NCBI GenBank assembly: GCA_963921425.1
Contig: OY992832.1
Span: forward strand, 8,308,001 to 8,372,000
DNA: 64,000 nt
Direction: 5' to 3'
From: Dryas octopetala
Lineage: Eukaryota; Streptophyta; Magnoliopsida; Rosales; Rosaceae
Positions 38,851 through 51,318 of this stretch are shown one piece after another (position 1 is the first letter of the stretch; each line of letters begins with the position of its first letter). A program made the translations under genes and the position numbers. The notes under the pieces are model-generated. The model was not told where the DNA came from, did not search any database, and worked only from the letters and a program-made list of their open reading frames with translations.

Positions 38851-40149
38851 AAAAATTAAAAGGTTTAGGGTTGATTGGGGTTTGAAGCATTTGGGCAATT
38901 GTAAAGAAAAAAAATGGTTTTGAATTTTTTTTGACCATTTTGAAGTTTCGTTTAGTTATTTTTAAACCCTAAATCAATAAACTTTAATATATTTCTATAT
39001 AAAAAATAATTAAAAATACAATAAAGGGTCTAAATCATAATATCATATACCATATCCTAAACAATATAGAGTATAGATTATAAAATATATAGGGTTTAAT
39101 GTATAGATTATAGAGTATAAATAATATACTAATTTCATTTATTCATTATACTAATTTTATTTAACAGTATTTGTCTCCAGCGCACATTATATTCATCTTA
39201 TATCACATGAAGCCTACTATATATAATTAGTTTCTTCAATGTTTTTTATCAATTTAGTAGATAATATGTTAAATAAACATATGGTAAAGTTTCATTCAAA
39301 ATTTCCGTATTTTGATAGTAATTTCCATCGTTTCCATCTAATTTTTGTCGAAATTTAAAAATCTTCGAAATTTCCGTCGAAATTTCCATCGAAATTTCCA
39401 TCGAAATTTCCTCGAAACCCGAAATTTTATTCCTTGCTTCGCTATGATTCTTATTACTAATTTAGGTTAGTGGGTCGCCCATGTTTTGTATGAGTTTGTC
39501 GTATTCGATAATTATAGCATAATATAATAATATAATGAGTCTTACCATATAATATAATAATGATAATTTATAGAGAGTCAAATATGATGATTTATACAAT
39601 ACTTTTTGGACTGTGGGCGGCCAATTTCGGCAATGTCATACATACATCATCCGAAACTGTTTACTTTTAGATAACTTATTAAAAATTATTTATCTAAAAA
39701 ATCAAATTTTTGTTATATTACTATTGTCGATTAAATAAAAATATCACTGATTTCCAATTAAAAGAGTAATTTTTTGACTAAATTATTTATTTTTTCTATT
39801 TAATTCATAACAGTTATATAACCAAATAATTTTTCATTGAATTAATTTTTTACAGAGATAATGTATAATAAATGGTTTAAAATGTGAACGATTTTAATTA
39901 TACGCCGACGTTACTAAAATTGTGATTTTAGAAAATGGGGTGACTTGGGGTACCGGAGGTGACCCTAAGTACTGTCCATAATTTTTTGCGATTTTGGCTT
40001 GCAGTTTTGATTTCATTTTGGAATCAGATTTTAATTTTATTCTCCTACTCATAAATGGTTAAATTGGAAATAGAAAGAACGAATCGAGATCACATTTTAT
40101 TTCATACTTACTATATTGATTTTAATTTTTTTCCCTCACTGAACTGAAG

Positions 40150-42195
40150 GATTCCACCAGTGTCGATATGGTTACAAGAATGTTTCCGATCTTGAGAGTG
40201 TGGTTGGTGGTTATGCAAAAGCTGGCATCCCTCTTGAAGTTATGTGGACAGACATTGATTACATGGATGCTTACAAGGATTTCACTCTTGACCCCATCAA
40301 CTTTCCAGTGGATAAGATGAAGAAATTTGTGAACACCCTTCACCAAAATGGCCAGAAATATGTGCTCATCTTGGACCCTGGTATGTGGTAGCAAACACCA
40401 ACACTGTAACACATTCTGAGCCAAAAGTAGTTTTGCATGTTTTAATGTAGAGAAGGACATGATTCAGAATAGCAGCAAATGATATTTCTTCCACAGGTAT
40501 CAGTGTGAATGAGAGCTATGGAACCTACGTCAGAGGAATGCAAGCAGATGTATTTATAAAACGTGATGGCATTCCTTACCTAGGAAACGTTTGGCCTGGT
40601 CCTGTCTACTACCCTGACTTTGCAAATCCACGCAGTGAGCCTTTTTGGGCTACTGAGATCAAAAAGTTTCAAGATGTTCTACCTTTTGATGGTCTCTGGC
40701 TTGATATGAATGAGTTATCCAATTTCATAACTTCCCCTCCCACTCCATCTTCTACACTTGATGACCCTCCTTACAGAATTAACAATTCTGGAGTCCTGCG
40801 CCCAATCAACAATCAAACTGTTCCTGCATCATCCATACACTCTGGTAATATTTCAGAGTATGATGTTCATAACCTTTATGGGCTCTTAGAAGCCAAAGCA
40901 ACCAACATGGCCTTAGCCAATGTAATTGGTAAAAGACCATTTATACTCTCTAGATCAACTTTTGTAAGCTCTGGTAAGTACACAGCACACTGGACTGGAG
41001 ACAATACTGCAAAATGGAGTGATTTGGCATACACAATTCCGTCCATTTTAAATTTTGGACTCTTTGGAGTTCCGATGGTTGGAGCTGATATATGTGGATT
41101 CTCTGGAAATACTACTGAAGAACTTTGCCGGCGATGGATTCAGGTAACTTGATGAGCTTTTAATTTGAACACTTCCACAAACCACATTATCTTGATTTCC
41201 TAAAACTTGAAGTGAGTGTTTGACACTTGAAGATGATGCTATCAATTATCATTAAAACATATGGGACTAACTTAGTGAGCTATGTCTATATGTAGCTAGG
41301 AGCCTTTTACCCCTTTGCAAGAGATCACTCAGAGAAGTTTACAATCCGTCAAGAGCTCTATCTTTGGGATTCAGTGGCTGCAACAGCCAGGAAAGTGCTT
41401 GGGCTCCGTTATCGGTTGCTCCCCTTGTTTTACACATCAATGTATGAGGCACACAAAAAAGGAACCCCCATTGCACGTCCCCTTTTCTTCTCATTTCCTC
41501 AAGATATCAGAACTCATGAAATCAATTCACAGTTTCTGATTGGTAAAGGTGTGATGGTGTCACCTGTATTGAAGCCAGGAGTAAATTCAGTTGATGCATA
41601 TTTCCCTGCAGGAAACTGGTTTGATCTCTTCAACTACTCAAAATCAGTGAGTGTAAATTCAGGAGAGTATATTAAGCTTGATGCACCGCCGGATCATATA
41701 AACGTGCATGCCCGTGAAGGAAATATTTTGGCCTTGCAAGGAGAGGCCATGACAACAGAAGCAGCCCGGAAGACTGCATTCCAACTTTTGGTGGTCATTA
41801 GCAGGAGCGGACAGAGTACCGGAGAAGTTTTCTTGGATGATGGAGAGGAAGTAGAAATGGGAGGAGAGGGAGGCAAGTGGACTTTAGTGAGATTTTATAG
41901 CGGAATAGCAAACAAAAATGTGTATGTAAGCTCAAAGGTCGAAAATGGAGGATTCGCTTTCAGCCAAAAATGGATCATTGAAAAAGTTACCTTCATTGGG
42001 TTGGAAAACGTTGGATTAGAAGGGTATGCATTCAACATTACCAAGGGAACAAACTTGAATGGAAACTCAGATATCAGAGCCAGCATTGACAGTAATAAGC
42101 GGTTTGTCATGGTAGAGATTTCCGGAGTATCCATTCTTATAGGAGAAGAGTTTCAATTGGAGCTGAACTGGCGAAGATACTCTTTTCGAGAATAA
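40150..42195 (+). pseudogene. GH31 glycosidase, 5'-truncated copy B (exons 3-5 only)
   Basis: Exons 40150-40380, 40497-41143 and 41296-42195 correspond exactly in length and phase to exons 3-5 of copy A and remain open. Exons 1 and 2 (signal peptide and N-terminal domain, about 330 residues) are missing because the duplication started in intron 2. The catalytic residues ([14 protein letters not shown]) and the C-terminal beta domains are present. Amino-acid changes from copy A include Lys to Gln at about 514 and Val to Ala at about 548. Without a start codon and secretion signal it is probably not functional; a chimeric transcript starting in the junction element is possible. Confidence 0.9.
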
Positions 42196-42316
42196 ATAAT
42201 TACATGCCATTTAAATTTATGACTCAATAAAACATATTTTATGATCGCCTGTAATGTTGGAACTTTTTTCCAAAACCAAGAATTTCTTATCTCCAGTCAG
42301 GGAAATTAAACTATAT

Positions 42317-44268
42317 GGCTCCGTTTGTTACGCCGGACTGTGTTGGACCGGATTATTTTTAGGTATTAGGCTGGACTGTGTTGGACTGGAGTAAGCTGGA
42401 TTAAATGTTATCCTATGTTTGGTGCTGTGTCGGATTATGAAGCTGGATAAGCTAAATAGCACTGTCTTGTGTTTGGTGCATGGCCGGACTAAACTATAAT
42501 TATTTTAATTTTTAAATTAATAAAAACAATTTAATTATTTATTTTTTAAAATATAATTTCAATACCTAAAATAATGTACGTTATGTATTTGTTTATTAAA
42601 TAAATACATTTTATCCAATGACAATTCACTTTTTAATATAGTTTGAAGGATTATGCAACTGTTTTGGCAATGTTAATTAACCACCGTTATGCATCACAAA
42701 GTAAAAAATACAAAATATCTTTTTACTCTTTTTCATGTTAAAACCTCCATGATCGTGTATGGTTGAACTCTAAACAGGGTCTTAAGTGCTGTAGGGTCCT
42801 ATGCACAATCAATTTCTATTGAGATGCTCCATAAGTTGAAATTCTTTTCTAGGAGCAGGCTTTGTATTGAAATAGTATGTGGTCATGTACCAATTTTGGC
42901 ATACTCAAGAGTGCACATCATATGTGGTTATGTGTGCAGCTCTAATTCCTTGGCTTCCCTTTTTCCTTCATGACAGGGATCTTTCAGAGATTTAAAGAAG
43001 AAAAATAACAAAGTTGATAAGTTAGATCAAACAAGATAGATCAAAACCTAGAAGGTGCCTCTGCTTGTAATTTGACAACCAAACAAGATAGATCAATTAA
43101 GGTGCCTCTGCTTGTAATTCGACAACCAAACAAAATAGATCAAAACCCAGGAAAAAAAAAAAAAACCCAATGAAGAAACTACAAAGTTCATCAGTTCATA
43201 ATCAACATCCAAAGTTCATGTCCTAATTAATAAACTACAAAGAAGATGATGTCTTGACTGAATAACTATGATGCAAGTATTTTACAACAACTATGATGCA
43301 AGTATTTTACAACAACTATGATGCTTTTCATGGCAATGACCTGCATTTTCCTGCAGACATGCACATAAAATTCCCACTCACAGATATTAAGGCAAAGGAC
43401 TTTTATTTTCATAAGTGTCTACACAACAATTTATTGCCTAAACTCTCTTTAACTATAGTTTAAATATGGTGAGGTCCTTGCCTGCCCTTATTTCCATAGA
43501 TTGATTTTTGAAAGTTCAACATGACACCAGACTGACATGTGGGAAATCAACTTTAATTTCTTGCTCAACCAAGAACCCCCTGAAAGAGAGAGTAAAAAGA
43601 AACAAATTTCCTTTATAGAGAATTCGCCAACATAAAGTCACTGTCAAACAAATTTCCCCTATAGAATTTGTCTTTCATTGTACACACACACACACATATA
43701 TATATATATACTAAAAACTATGTTTAGGGGACAACACATATATATATATATACTAAAAACTATGTTTAGGGGACAAGAACAGTACGTTGATTCTCTACCA
43801 AATAAAACAGTCAGCAAAATTAAATGTTATTGTTCTATTCCATTTACAACTCTAGAAATATTATTGTTCCAAAACTACAAACTAACCAGCTTCCATTCAT
43901 TAAATGTTGACTTATGTAATTTAGATCCAACCACACCATGGGAAAAGTTTGGATTATTAAGGTAAAGGTGATCAGGTCATTAAGCACAGAAAACTGATCT
44001 TAATTTCATCTACATAAATAACATGGTAAATTTCAATACAATAAACTACATATTCAAAGAACAATCCAATTATATCAACGACCATTGAACTGGGAGGTCA
44101 CAATCAATTCTCCAACAAGAAACACAAAGAGACAATATTTATTTTTGCCAACCACCAGCACAAAAGTAACACTCAGCTGCAATTCTATATAATAAGCTTG
44201 ACTCACAACCAACTCAAGTTCTGACTTGAAGGCAAGCATATTAAAGCACAAACACACACGCACAGAGA

Positions 44269-44342
<74 letters not shown>

Positions 44343-44955
44343 AAGAGAAGACTCTCCTTCACAAAACTCACAACTATGATCCAAGGTTTCTGCTCCCGAA
44401 AAAAAACCCAAAAAATATGCAGAAAAAAACCCACAAAATTACCTAAAAAAAATGCAGAAAAAACCCACAAAATTACTCAAAAAAAACCCAAAATATATGT
44501 AGAAAAACCCAATAGATCAAGCCATCAAAACAACAAAAAAACCCAAAATCTGAAATAAAAGAAAGCAAAAACAAAGAACCAACACATCAAGTAAAGTGAA
44601 AAGAAAAGAAAAGAATCAAAAGCAAAAGATAAGAGTCATCAGGAAATAAAATGACAGAAAGAGAGAGAGCTGACCTTGTGGGATTTGAAGCAGAGGAAAT
44701 TTGAAGAAGACGATGAAGTATTGGCGAGCGTCGACTGTCGAATGGCTAAGCAGATCAGGTGCTATGTAAGAAGGAGCTTACACAGCGAGGTGTGTTTACA
44801 CGGTGCTATGTAAGAAGGGCTAAGCTCATTTTTTGGGTTGGGCCGGACTCCATAGTCCAACTTAAAATTAGAATGGTAACAACCAAACATGGGATAAGGG
44901 TGTTAGTTAACACTATCCTAGCTAGCACTAGCTAGCACGGTGAAACAAACATACC
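42317..44955. mobile_element. 2.6-kb insertion with short TIRs, PIF/Harbinger-like or hAT-like
   Basis: Absent at the matching site in copy A (about 32818). It begins GGCTCCGTTTGTTACGCCG and ends with the approximate inverse (cggtgaaacaaacatacc). Subterminal cggact and gtttggt motifs repeat in both orientations. The target duplication is not clear. Inside are a 45-bp two-copy repeat (about 43690-43780), AT and GA microsatellites (44272-44325) and A-rich repeats of aaaaaaccca. No transposase was found, so it is non-autonomous; the superfamily is uncertain. Confidence 0.75.
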
Positions 44956-45340
44956 TCCTAAGTGTTGCTATAGATTGCACAGGGCATGCTTTCTGAATTG
45001 AATTCGAAATTAAATTTCTAATTCAATCTCGTCATTACAGGTTCATCTAATCAAAACTTTCTATATATACTGCACATGCATTTGGACAAACTGATATAGG
45101 TTTACAATTCTATTTGATATACAATCCATTTCTGTTTTTTGTTTTTTGTTTTAAAGCAGATTCATTTGAGTAGTGCCTCAAAGATACTTTCAATTTGAAC
45201 AGCCATGGTGAAATTATATCTTACATAAATCTTTTTTCACCACTTGTAAGTTGTAACCAATCCTTCACTACTTTCAATTAAGCCACATACTCAACAACCA
45301 TTGTCAATCTCTGAATAATTGTTGAGGTCAGGAATTCATA

Positions 45341-47190
45341 TTAGCCTTTTGAAGTCCCACCAAATTCTTCCAAGAGGCGCTCAATGGTTTTTCTTGATGT
45401 GACCTTGTCAATCTCAAATGCTTGCATCTCCTCTCCAAGACCTACATGAGCACCACGAGGAAGTTTTAATTCCAACCCGAAGTGATAATGCAATTAATCA
45501 TTGAAATCCTCTATGATGAAAACACACGCAGTCTAGCAGTTGAAAACAACAAACAGAAACTGAAGTTCAAGGTCTGTATAACTTTGCAGTAATTCTTACC
45601 AGGCTGATGGAGAAATTTGAGAGGCAGTTGGGAAGCACTTGAATTGAAGAAAAACAGCAGATTCTTCATGAGGTCCACAGACTCAGCAGACACTAGGATC
45701 TCTCTCTAAATTACACCAGAGATATGTTGTAATGTCAGAGCCTTTACCATAAAATAATAAAAAGCTACAGAAAGTGAGAGACAGATAGAAACATAAGAGA
45801 AAACCCCTGGCCAATTCACACCCTATTTGAGATGGGTCAATTTGGGCCAGTCTCTTTTTACTCCTGAACTCCAAAAGGAAAAAGGTTACCCCGAGGAGCA
45901 GAATTTTTGACACCAAACACAATACAAAAAGAGAAAATGTCAAATACAAGCATGTCTCTAACCTTGAAGTTCCTTTTTGCATCATAATACCCAGAAACAA
46001 TCATGAGAAGCCGAAGTTTCTCCACCTCTGAAATTCAGAAAAAAAATAAAAGAATAAATAAAATGAAAGGAAAAAAAAAAAACACAAAAACCAAAAAACT
46101 GAGACTAAAGTAAAAGTAGGGCAAGTAACTTAATGGTTGTGCGAGCCAACAACTATAGTTCTTAAGGGAGTGAATCTTTGATCCAACAGGAAACAATAGC
46201 TATGATGACAATGAAATAAAATTATTTACTTACGTTGAAAATATTTAATTTCCCGCACTGAGGTATCCTCATGATCAAGAAGTTGTGCAACTGACATTCC
46301 AATAGAACTCAACCCCATTTTTGATACTATTAATCTAGAAGCAGCAGTGTCTGGCTTACCACCTACTCTTGTCCACTTTTTGAAATCCTTGTGCAGTATA
46401 TCAGCTACTTTGAGATCAGATACATCATACATTTTGTATCTCACTGAAAATCATAAATTAAATTTAGTGGAAAAATTTTTGAGAAAATAAAGTAAATCAA
46501 AATGATACATAGGTGAGTAAAGGACAAAATACATACATAACTGGTAAAGACCATTGCATCCAAGGCGACCAGCACTATGGATTAACAGTGCAGTCATGTA
46601 CTTATCTTTGGAGGAACAATGAGGACTACACAAGTTTGCAGAATCTAAGAGGATGGCAGCTAACTGCAAGCAAACAGGAATTCCAGAGAAAAAAAAAATG
46701 TAATGCAAGGCAATGGGGTTATAAACTATCAAGGAAATACATGGAGTATATGGTGGGGGAAGGAACAGAGAGAGAGAGAGAGAGAGAGAGCAGATAGTAG
46801 TGCTAGAATGTACACCAAGTAGGTCTTTTAAATCATGAAATAAGAAATTCACATTTAATAGCAAGAAAAGGGGGAAAAAGGAACCTACCAAAAGTCTACT
46901 GAATCCTTGTCCAGCCAAAATCTCAGGTGAAGTCACTGCAAACTTCTCAGCAACAAGTGTACAGCATGAGCTGTCCTGTTTCTTATAGAAATATAATCAG
47001 CATATTCATTCATGGTAAGAACAATAGGGGCAAAGTAAGCTGGTAAGATAGTAATAAATAGTTTTCAATCCTTCAAATAAGATTGATAAATAAAATAGGA
47101 TATACCTAAACACAATCTAAATTCTAAAATCGTACCTCTTCTATGGTAACAGTCTCAACCCAGGGATATACAGATTCACCCTGTAAAAAG

Positions 47191-47233
<43 letters not shown>

Positions 47234-48956
47234 TTAATTAGGTGTTAATCAAAAAAAGAAATCTTAAATAGGCATTTTGGAAAAAATTGAAGGTGTCAGG
47301 AATTAGCAAGATAAGCTTAAAAGTAGACCACACTGAGTTCAGTAGAGAACCTTTTTGCAATTGAAAATTTCAACTACTGCCTCTTTCAATGCCTGTTTTA
47401 GGAAGACACAAATATCAATAATTTCCCATGGTTAAAATTACAAGTGTATCCAGATTTTCATAATTAAATATTACCTCTTGCTTGGTTGGGAGCTTGTTGC
47501 CATTTAGTAGAACCAGTTTAAGACTCCCAAATAGATCATAATATGACAGATCGACCTGCTCAACATTTGATGATTGAGGATAAGTGTATCAGTTGAACAG
47601 GCATGCTATAATTGAAAACTTATATTTCATGCCCTAACCACTCACTGGTAAAAGGCATGAAATAAACAAACAAAAAAAACTCCAAATAAGTCAAATCCAC
47701 ATGATTCACATATGAATATATGATCCACCTAAATAGCTGTTCCATATTGAGACCAGTCAATTGAACATACCTCATCTACAAAAATTAAGGACGACTGATC
47801 AATTAGACAAGAATCAAGCAACCATTTGAGTTCAACTCGAGAACTTATGTCCGACCTCTTCATGTTGATGACAGGCACTGTGCAGAACTGGTCAGATTTA
47901 CGTGTTTCATTCAGGTAGAAGGCATACGCGATGGTTGAAGCAATGGATCCAACATCTGTAAATTGTCAAAGAGTGAAAAAAATGGGAACTCTGACATCAG
48001 TTCGCAAGTTGGCTGCAACATGGTCAAAATCACAATGACCTTCATATTATCAGCATCTCCATACATTTTTCCTAACAAGTTTATTCTTTTCCAATGAACT
48101 TTCGGGATATTCCGGGCACAACACAATGCCTTGTCATAATGCCATAGGTTTTGAAAGTATCATTGGAGTATAAATGTATAATGTGGTCTCATTTCTATTT
48201 ATGAAAATATCAGAAGCCATACAAAAATTTAGGAAAGAAAAGAAAACTTGCAAAGGACAATTAAAGGAAGGCATTACCATGGACATCTTGAGCCATTACA
48301 GCATGTAAGAACCTTCCTGGGACACCAGCATTCACTTCATCCCTTGTGGCTTTGAGAAATAAATTAAGCCTGTAAATGCTTGGACACGATTCAATAATTT
48401 CAAACTGTGGTGAGTCCCCATTATAAAATGATGCTGCAGACTGAGGAAGTGGTACTGTGGACAGGTTTTCTCTCCTTTTATTCACACGAAATGATTTTGC
48501 AATTGTTGGGACTTTTTGTTAGACCAATTGGAGCATGGTGCTTATCATTTGCTTCAATGGGCACATTTGGGTCCCCCAAGTCAAAGCTAAAAACTGACTG
48601 CACATTCGTGAATGCAAATGAACCTGTTTTACCAATTTGTGACCTTTCAAAAGGTTCAAGACCGATACTTGACAACGAATCTTGTGCTTGTCTTGTGTGA
48701 TCCATATCTGACATGGACCTAGAAATGTTCCGGCTGCCAGGGATTGGTTGAAAATCAACGGTAGGAAGAGCCCCATCCTCGGCTCTTATCAAACCATCGA
48801 AGAATGGATTCTCTCTTGTACGACTGTATGGTCCCTGCACAATGTTTTGGGCACAGTTTCAATATAAAGTCAACGACGAAATGAAAAGGATAAGGAGCAA
48901 GTGAGCTTCAGAGTGACCTGGTGAGGCTGCGCAACTGCTCTGGGCCTGGAACTCAT
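45341..48956 (-). pseudogene. PRUNE-like DHHA2-domain protein, copy B (one frameshift, transposon in leader)
   Basis: Same exon structure as copy A, from exon 1 (48956-48918) and exon 2 (48834-48278) to the stop at 45343-45341. Exon 2 has one extra T (48506-48507, single in copy A), which shifts the frame soon after LTKSP and gives an early stop. The second site that is shifted in copy A is normal here, so downstream sequence (FEIIESCPSIYRLNLFLKA) is in the correct frame. Exon 4 begins with Val instead of Ile. The same NGN replacement of the DHH motif is present. A hAT-like element lies about 50 bases upstream of the ATG. Both lesions suggest loss of function, unless the extra T is an assembly error. 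Confidence 0.8.
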
Positions 48957-48999
48957 GATGATGATGATGATGATGGCAAGGAAGACAAGGGAGCGCAGT

Positions 49000-50314
49000 G
49001 CTAATGCTAGGGGTGGGTTCGGTACGGTTACCGTACCGAAACACCCATACCGAATTCCGACCGATTGGAGTCGAGATGAGAGTTTTTGGTTCCGATACCG
49101 TACCGACGGTAGGCGGTAACCGTTCACTTCGGTATCGGTCGGAGAATGGGGCATCGGAGCGGTATTGAGCTTGCCGAAAACAACATCAACAACCAAATTA
49201 AAGAAATCAGAGAGAGGAGGAGAGATAAGACAGAGAGATGGGGAGAGATAAGAGGGAGAGAGGGAGGGAGGCGACGATGGTTTCTGGTGGAGTTCGTGGT
49301 GGTGGCAGGGGTCTGAGAAGTTGTTAGGAATCTGAGAAGACAGAGAGAGGGAGAGAGATAAAACAGAGAGAGGTGTTAGGAGCAAAGGGTGAACTTCGAG
49401 AAGGTGTGGCTCAGAGAGTGAGTGAACAAAGGTGAAGGACGAGGCCAGAAGAAAACAGGCGGAGACTAGAGGTATGAAACTCGTCTCCATGTCTGTGTTG
49501 TTGGGGTAGCGACTGACTTCCAGTCTTCCACTGTGACTGAGTTATGGCTTCTATTTCTCTAAAGTCAAGGTCAATGAAATATGGGCTTCCACATTTTTAT
49601 TCTATAGGCCCAAAAGCCCAACCGTCAACCCACCCAAACAACCAACATCTGAACGTGTAATCCCCTCTCTCTCACACTTCACTTCTACTTCTCAGTTTTC
49701 AATCTTCACTCTTGTAGGTTTCTCTAGATCTCTTCAATTCTTCCTCTTCTAGTTTCAAGCTTCATCTCCATTTCTGAGCTTCTTGTGGCTGTTCTTGGGA
49801 TCATCTTCTTCTTCTAAGCCTCACAGCCTCAGTGCCTCACTCACTGACCCAGGTATTTCTCTTCTCTTCTTTTGGTTTTTGATTTTTTCTAATCTAAGAT
49901 TCAAGAAGGGTTCAATTACGATTTTAATTGAAATGCCAACAAAAATATCTTGAAACCTTGAAGATAAGACAGAGGGTTCAATTAAGATAAGGCAGGGGTC
50001 TGAGATGGTGTTAGGAGGCTGAGAAGACAAATGCCAAAAAAAATAAAAATAAGAGAAGAAGAAGGTTTCTGCAAATCTGAAACCAGAGAAGAAGAATAAG
50101 AGAATAGGAGAAGAAAAAGAGGTATCGGTACGGATTGGTATACCGTTGGTATGAGTATATCAATACCATTTCGATCCCGTTTTTAGTCGGTACGGTACGG
50201 TATTTACTCCGCTACCGAAAATTTCAAAAAAAATACCATTCCGATCGGTACGGTACTGGTACGGCAACGGTATTTTTCGGTAAATCGGTAGAAAAACCCA
50301 GCCCTAGCTAATGC
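49000..50314. mobile_element. hAT-like non-autonomous transposon (49008-50306) with 8-bp TSD
   Basis: Missing from copy A. Flanked by a perfect 8-bp duplication gctaatgc (49000-49007 and 50307-50314). Ends are TAGGGGTGGGTT and, inverted, TAGGGCTGGGTT, standard hAT-type termini. Subterminal regions are packed with cggtac and ggtacggt motifs in both orientations, likely transposase-binding sites. The interior contains CT-rich leader-like sequence. The element separates the PRUNE-like start from the shared NMNAT promoter. Confidence 0.92.
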
Positions 50315-50801
50315 TATGGCAGTTTTGAAGGCATGGGAGGACGGCAGAGTCCATGAGTAAAACAACAGCAAAAGACGCCATGGAGAGCCTTGTGGAGTCC
50401 GCCATTATCTTAGCAGAGCACCAGACGCCCAAAGCTTAGGAAACAAAGTAGCATTATTATTGGACAAAGTATGAAACTTTTTTATTCATTCACCAAAAAC
50501 AAAAAAGTATCAAAGTTTTTCACATTCTCTTCGTTTTAACTTTGACTTTGATGTCCATGTCCCTGGCCAAAAAAAAAAAACTTTGACTTTGATGTCAGTG
50601 ATTGTAAATTGTAAATAAACAGAAAAACTAATAAATTATAAGAAAGAAACCAATAAAGAATTAAAGAAAAAATACTTTGGCTCTGAAAACTGTCTTCTCT
50701 TTTATTTCTATGTGGCAGTCAAATCTCAGCCCACCCGTGTCTATCGAACCAATCGAGCACAAACCCACTCTGCGTCTCAGCTTCTTCGGTCCCATCGCAA
50801 C
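50315..50801. promoter_or_regulatory. Promoter region of NMNAT, copy B
   Basis: Nearly identical to 36950-37440 of copy A. It holds a micro-insertion (50556-50581) flanked by 15-bp repeats (50541-50555 and 50582-50596). The hAT element now lies directly upstream. No TATA box was identified. Confidence 0.5.
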
Positions 50802-51318
50802 CTCACTCCTTGACCTTCATCGACGAGAGGACAAGTACGGCTAAAGAAGGGACCTTTAATTCACCAATCTCAAAAGGGTATTCATTTTTTAATTTGTTTG
50901 CCAATTTTCTAATCTGGGTTTGGCTTATTTGTTTATATTTTCAGTTGGGCTTCTTACTTTTCTATTATTTTCGTTGTATTCTAGTGAGTAGTTGCTTAAC
51001 CCTGTTTGTTTGGTAGGAAAATGTAAGAAACGGAAGGAAAATCAAGTTTCTCTTTTTGGTTTTTCTTAAACGTATAAAATTTGCTAACTTCAAAATGAAT
51101 AGGCTGAGCTAACAGAAGGGGTTGTTAAGCATTACTGTAGTTTAGGATGATACTGCTCAAATTAAAAGTTAAGGACATGAACACTGGCGTTTGCTGTTTC
51201 TCGGAATTTGATAGAAAACAATAAACATTCCCGGGAATCAGTTTCTGTCAAAACAAACAAGGCATTAACTCTTTTTGGTTACAGTTGTTTAATTTGCTTA
51301 TCAATTTTTTCAGGTGCC

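Larger units (their letters stand above)
37624..39436. mobile_element. Long inverted-repeat (foldback / TIR) element at the duplication junction
   Basis: Both ends start CAAGGAATAAAATTT and form inverted repeats of about 580-750 bp (37624-38374 and about 38852-39436). Subterminal aaatttcgatggaaatttcg repeats occur in both arms. The left arm holds an extra partial tandem copy (about 37985-38290). The centre is an assembly gap plus a long purine tract. No transposase is visible. Flanks are different genes on the two sides (NMNAT leader on the left, GH31 intron 2 on the right), and no target-site duplication is present. Confidence 0.85.
39437..50985. repeat. Segmental tandem duplication, copy B
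   Basis: Second copy of 29940-37623, longer because of the insertions at 42317-44955 and 49008-50306. Exon sequences differ from copy A at only a handful of sites, so the duplication is recent. At 50985 the copy continues into the complete NMNAT gene, showing that this end holds the original junction with NMNAT. Confidence 0.93.

Noticed and set aside
38575..38938. Open frames rich in Lys/Glu (+) or Phe/Leu (-) next to the gap
   Set aside because: They are translations of a purine tract and part of them runs through N; no real protein signal.
44075..44558. Open frames of 110-131 codons spanning a GA microsatellite
   Set aside because: Low-complexity Arg/Glu or Leu/Ser runs from the repeat, inside a transposon insertion.
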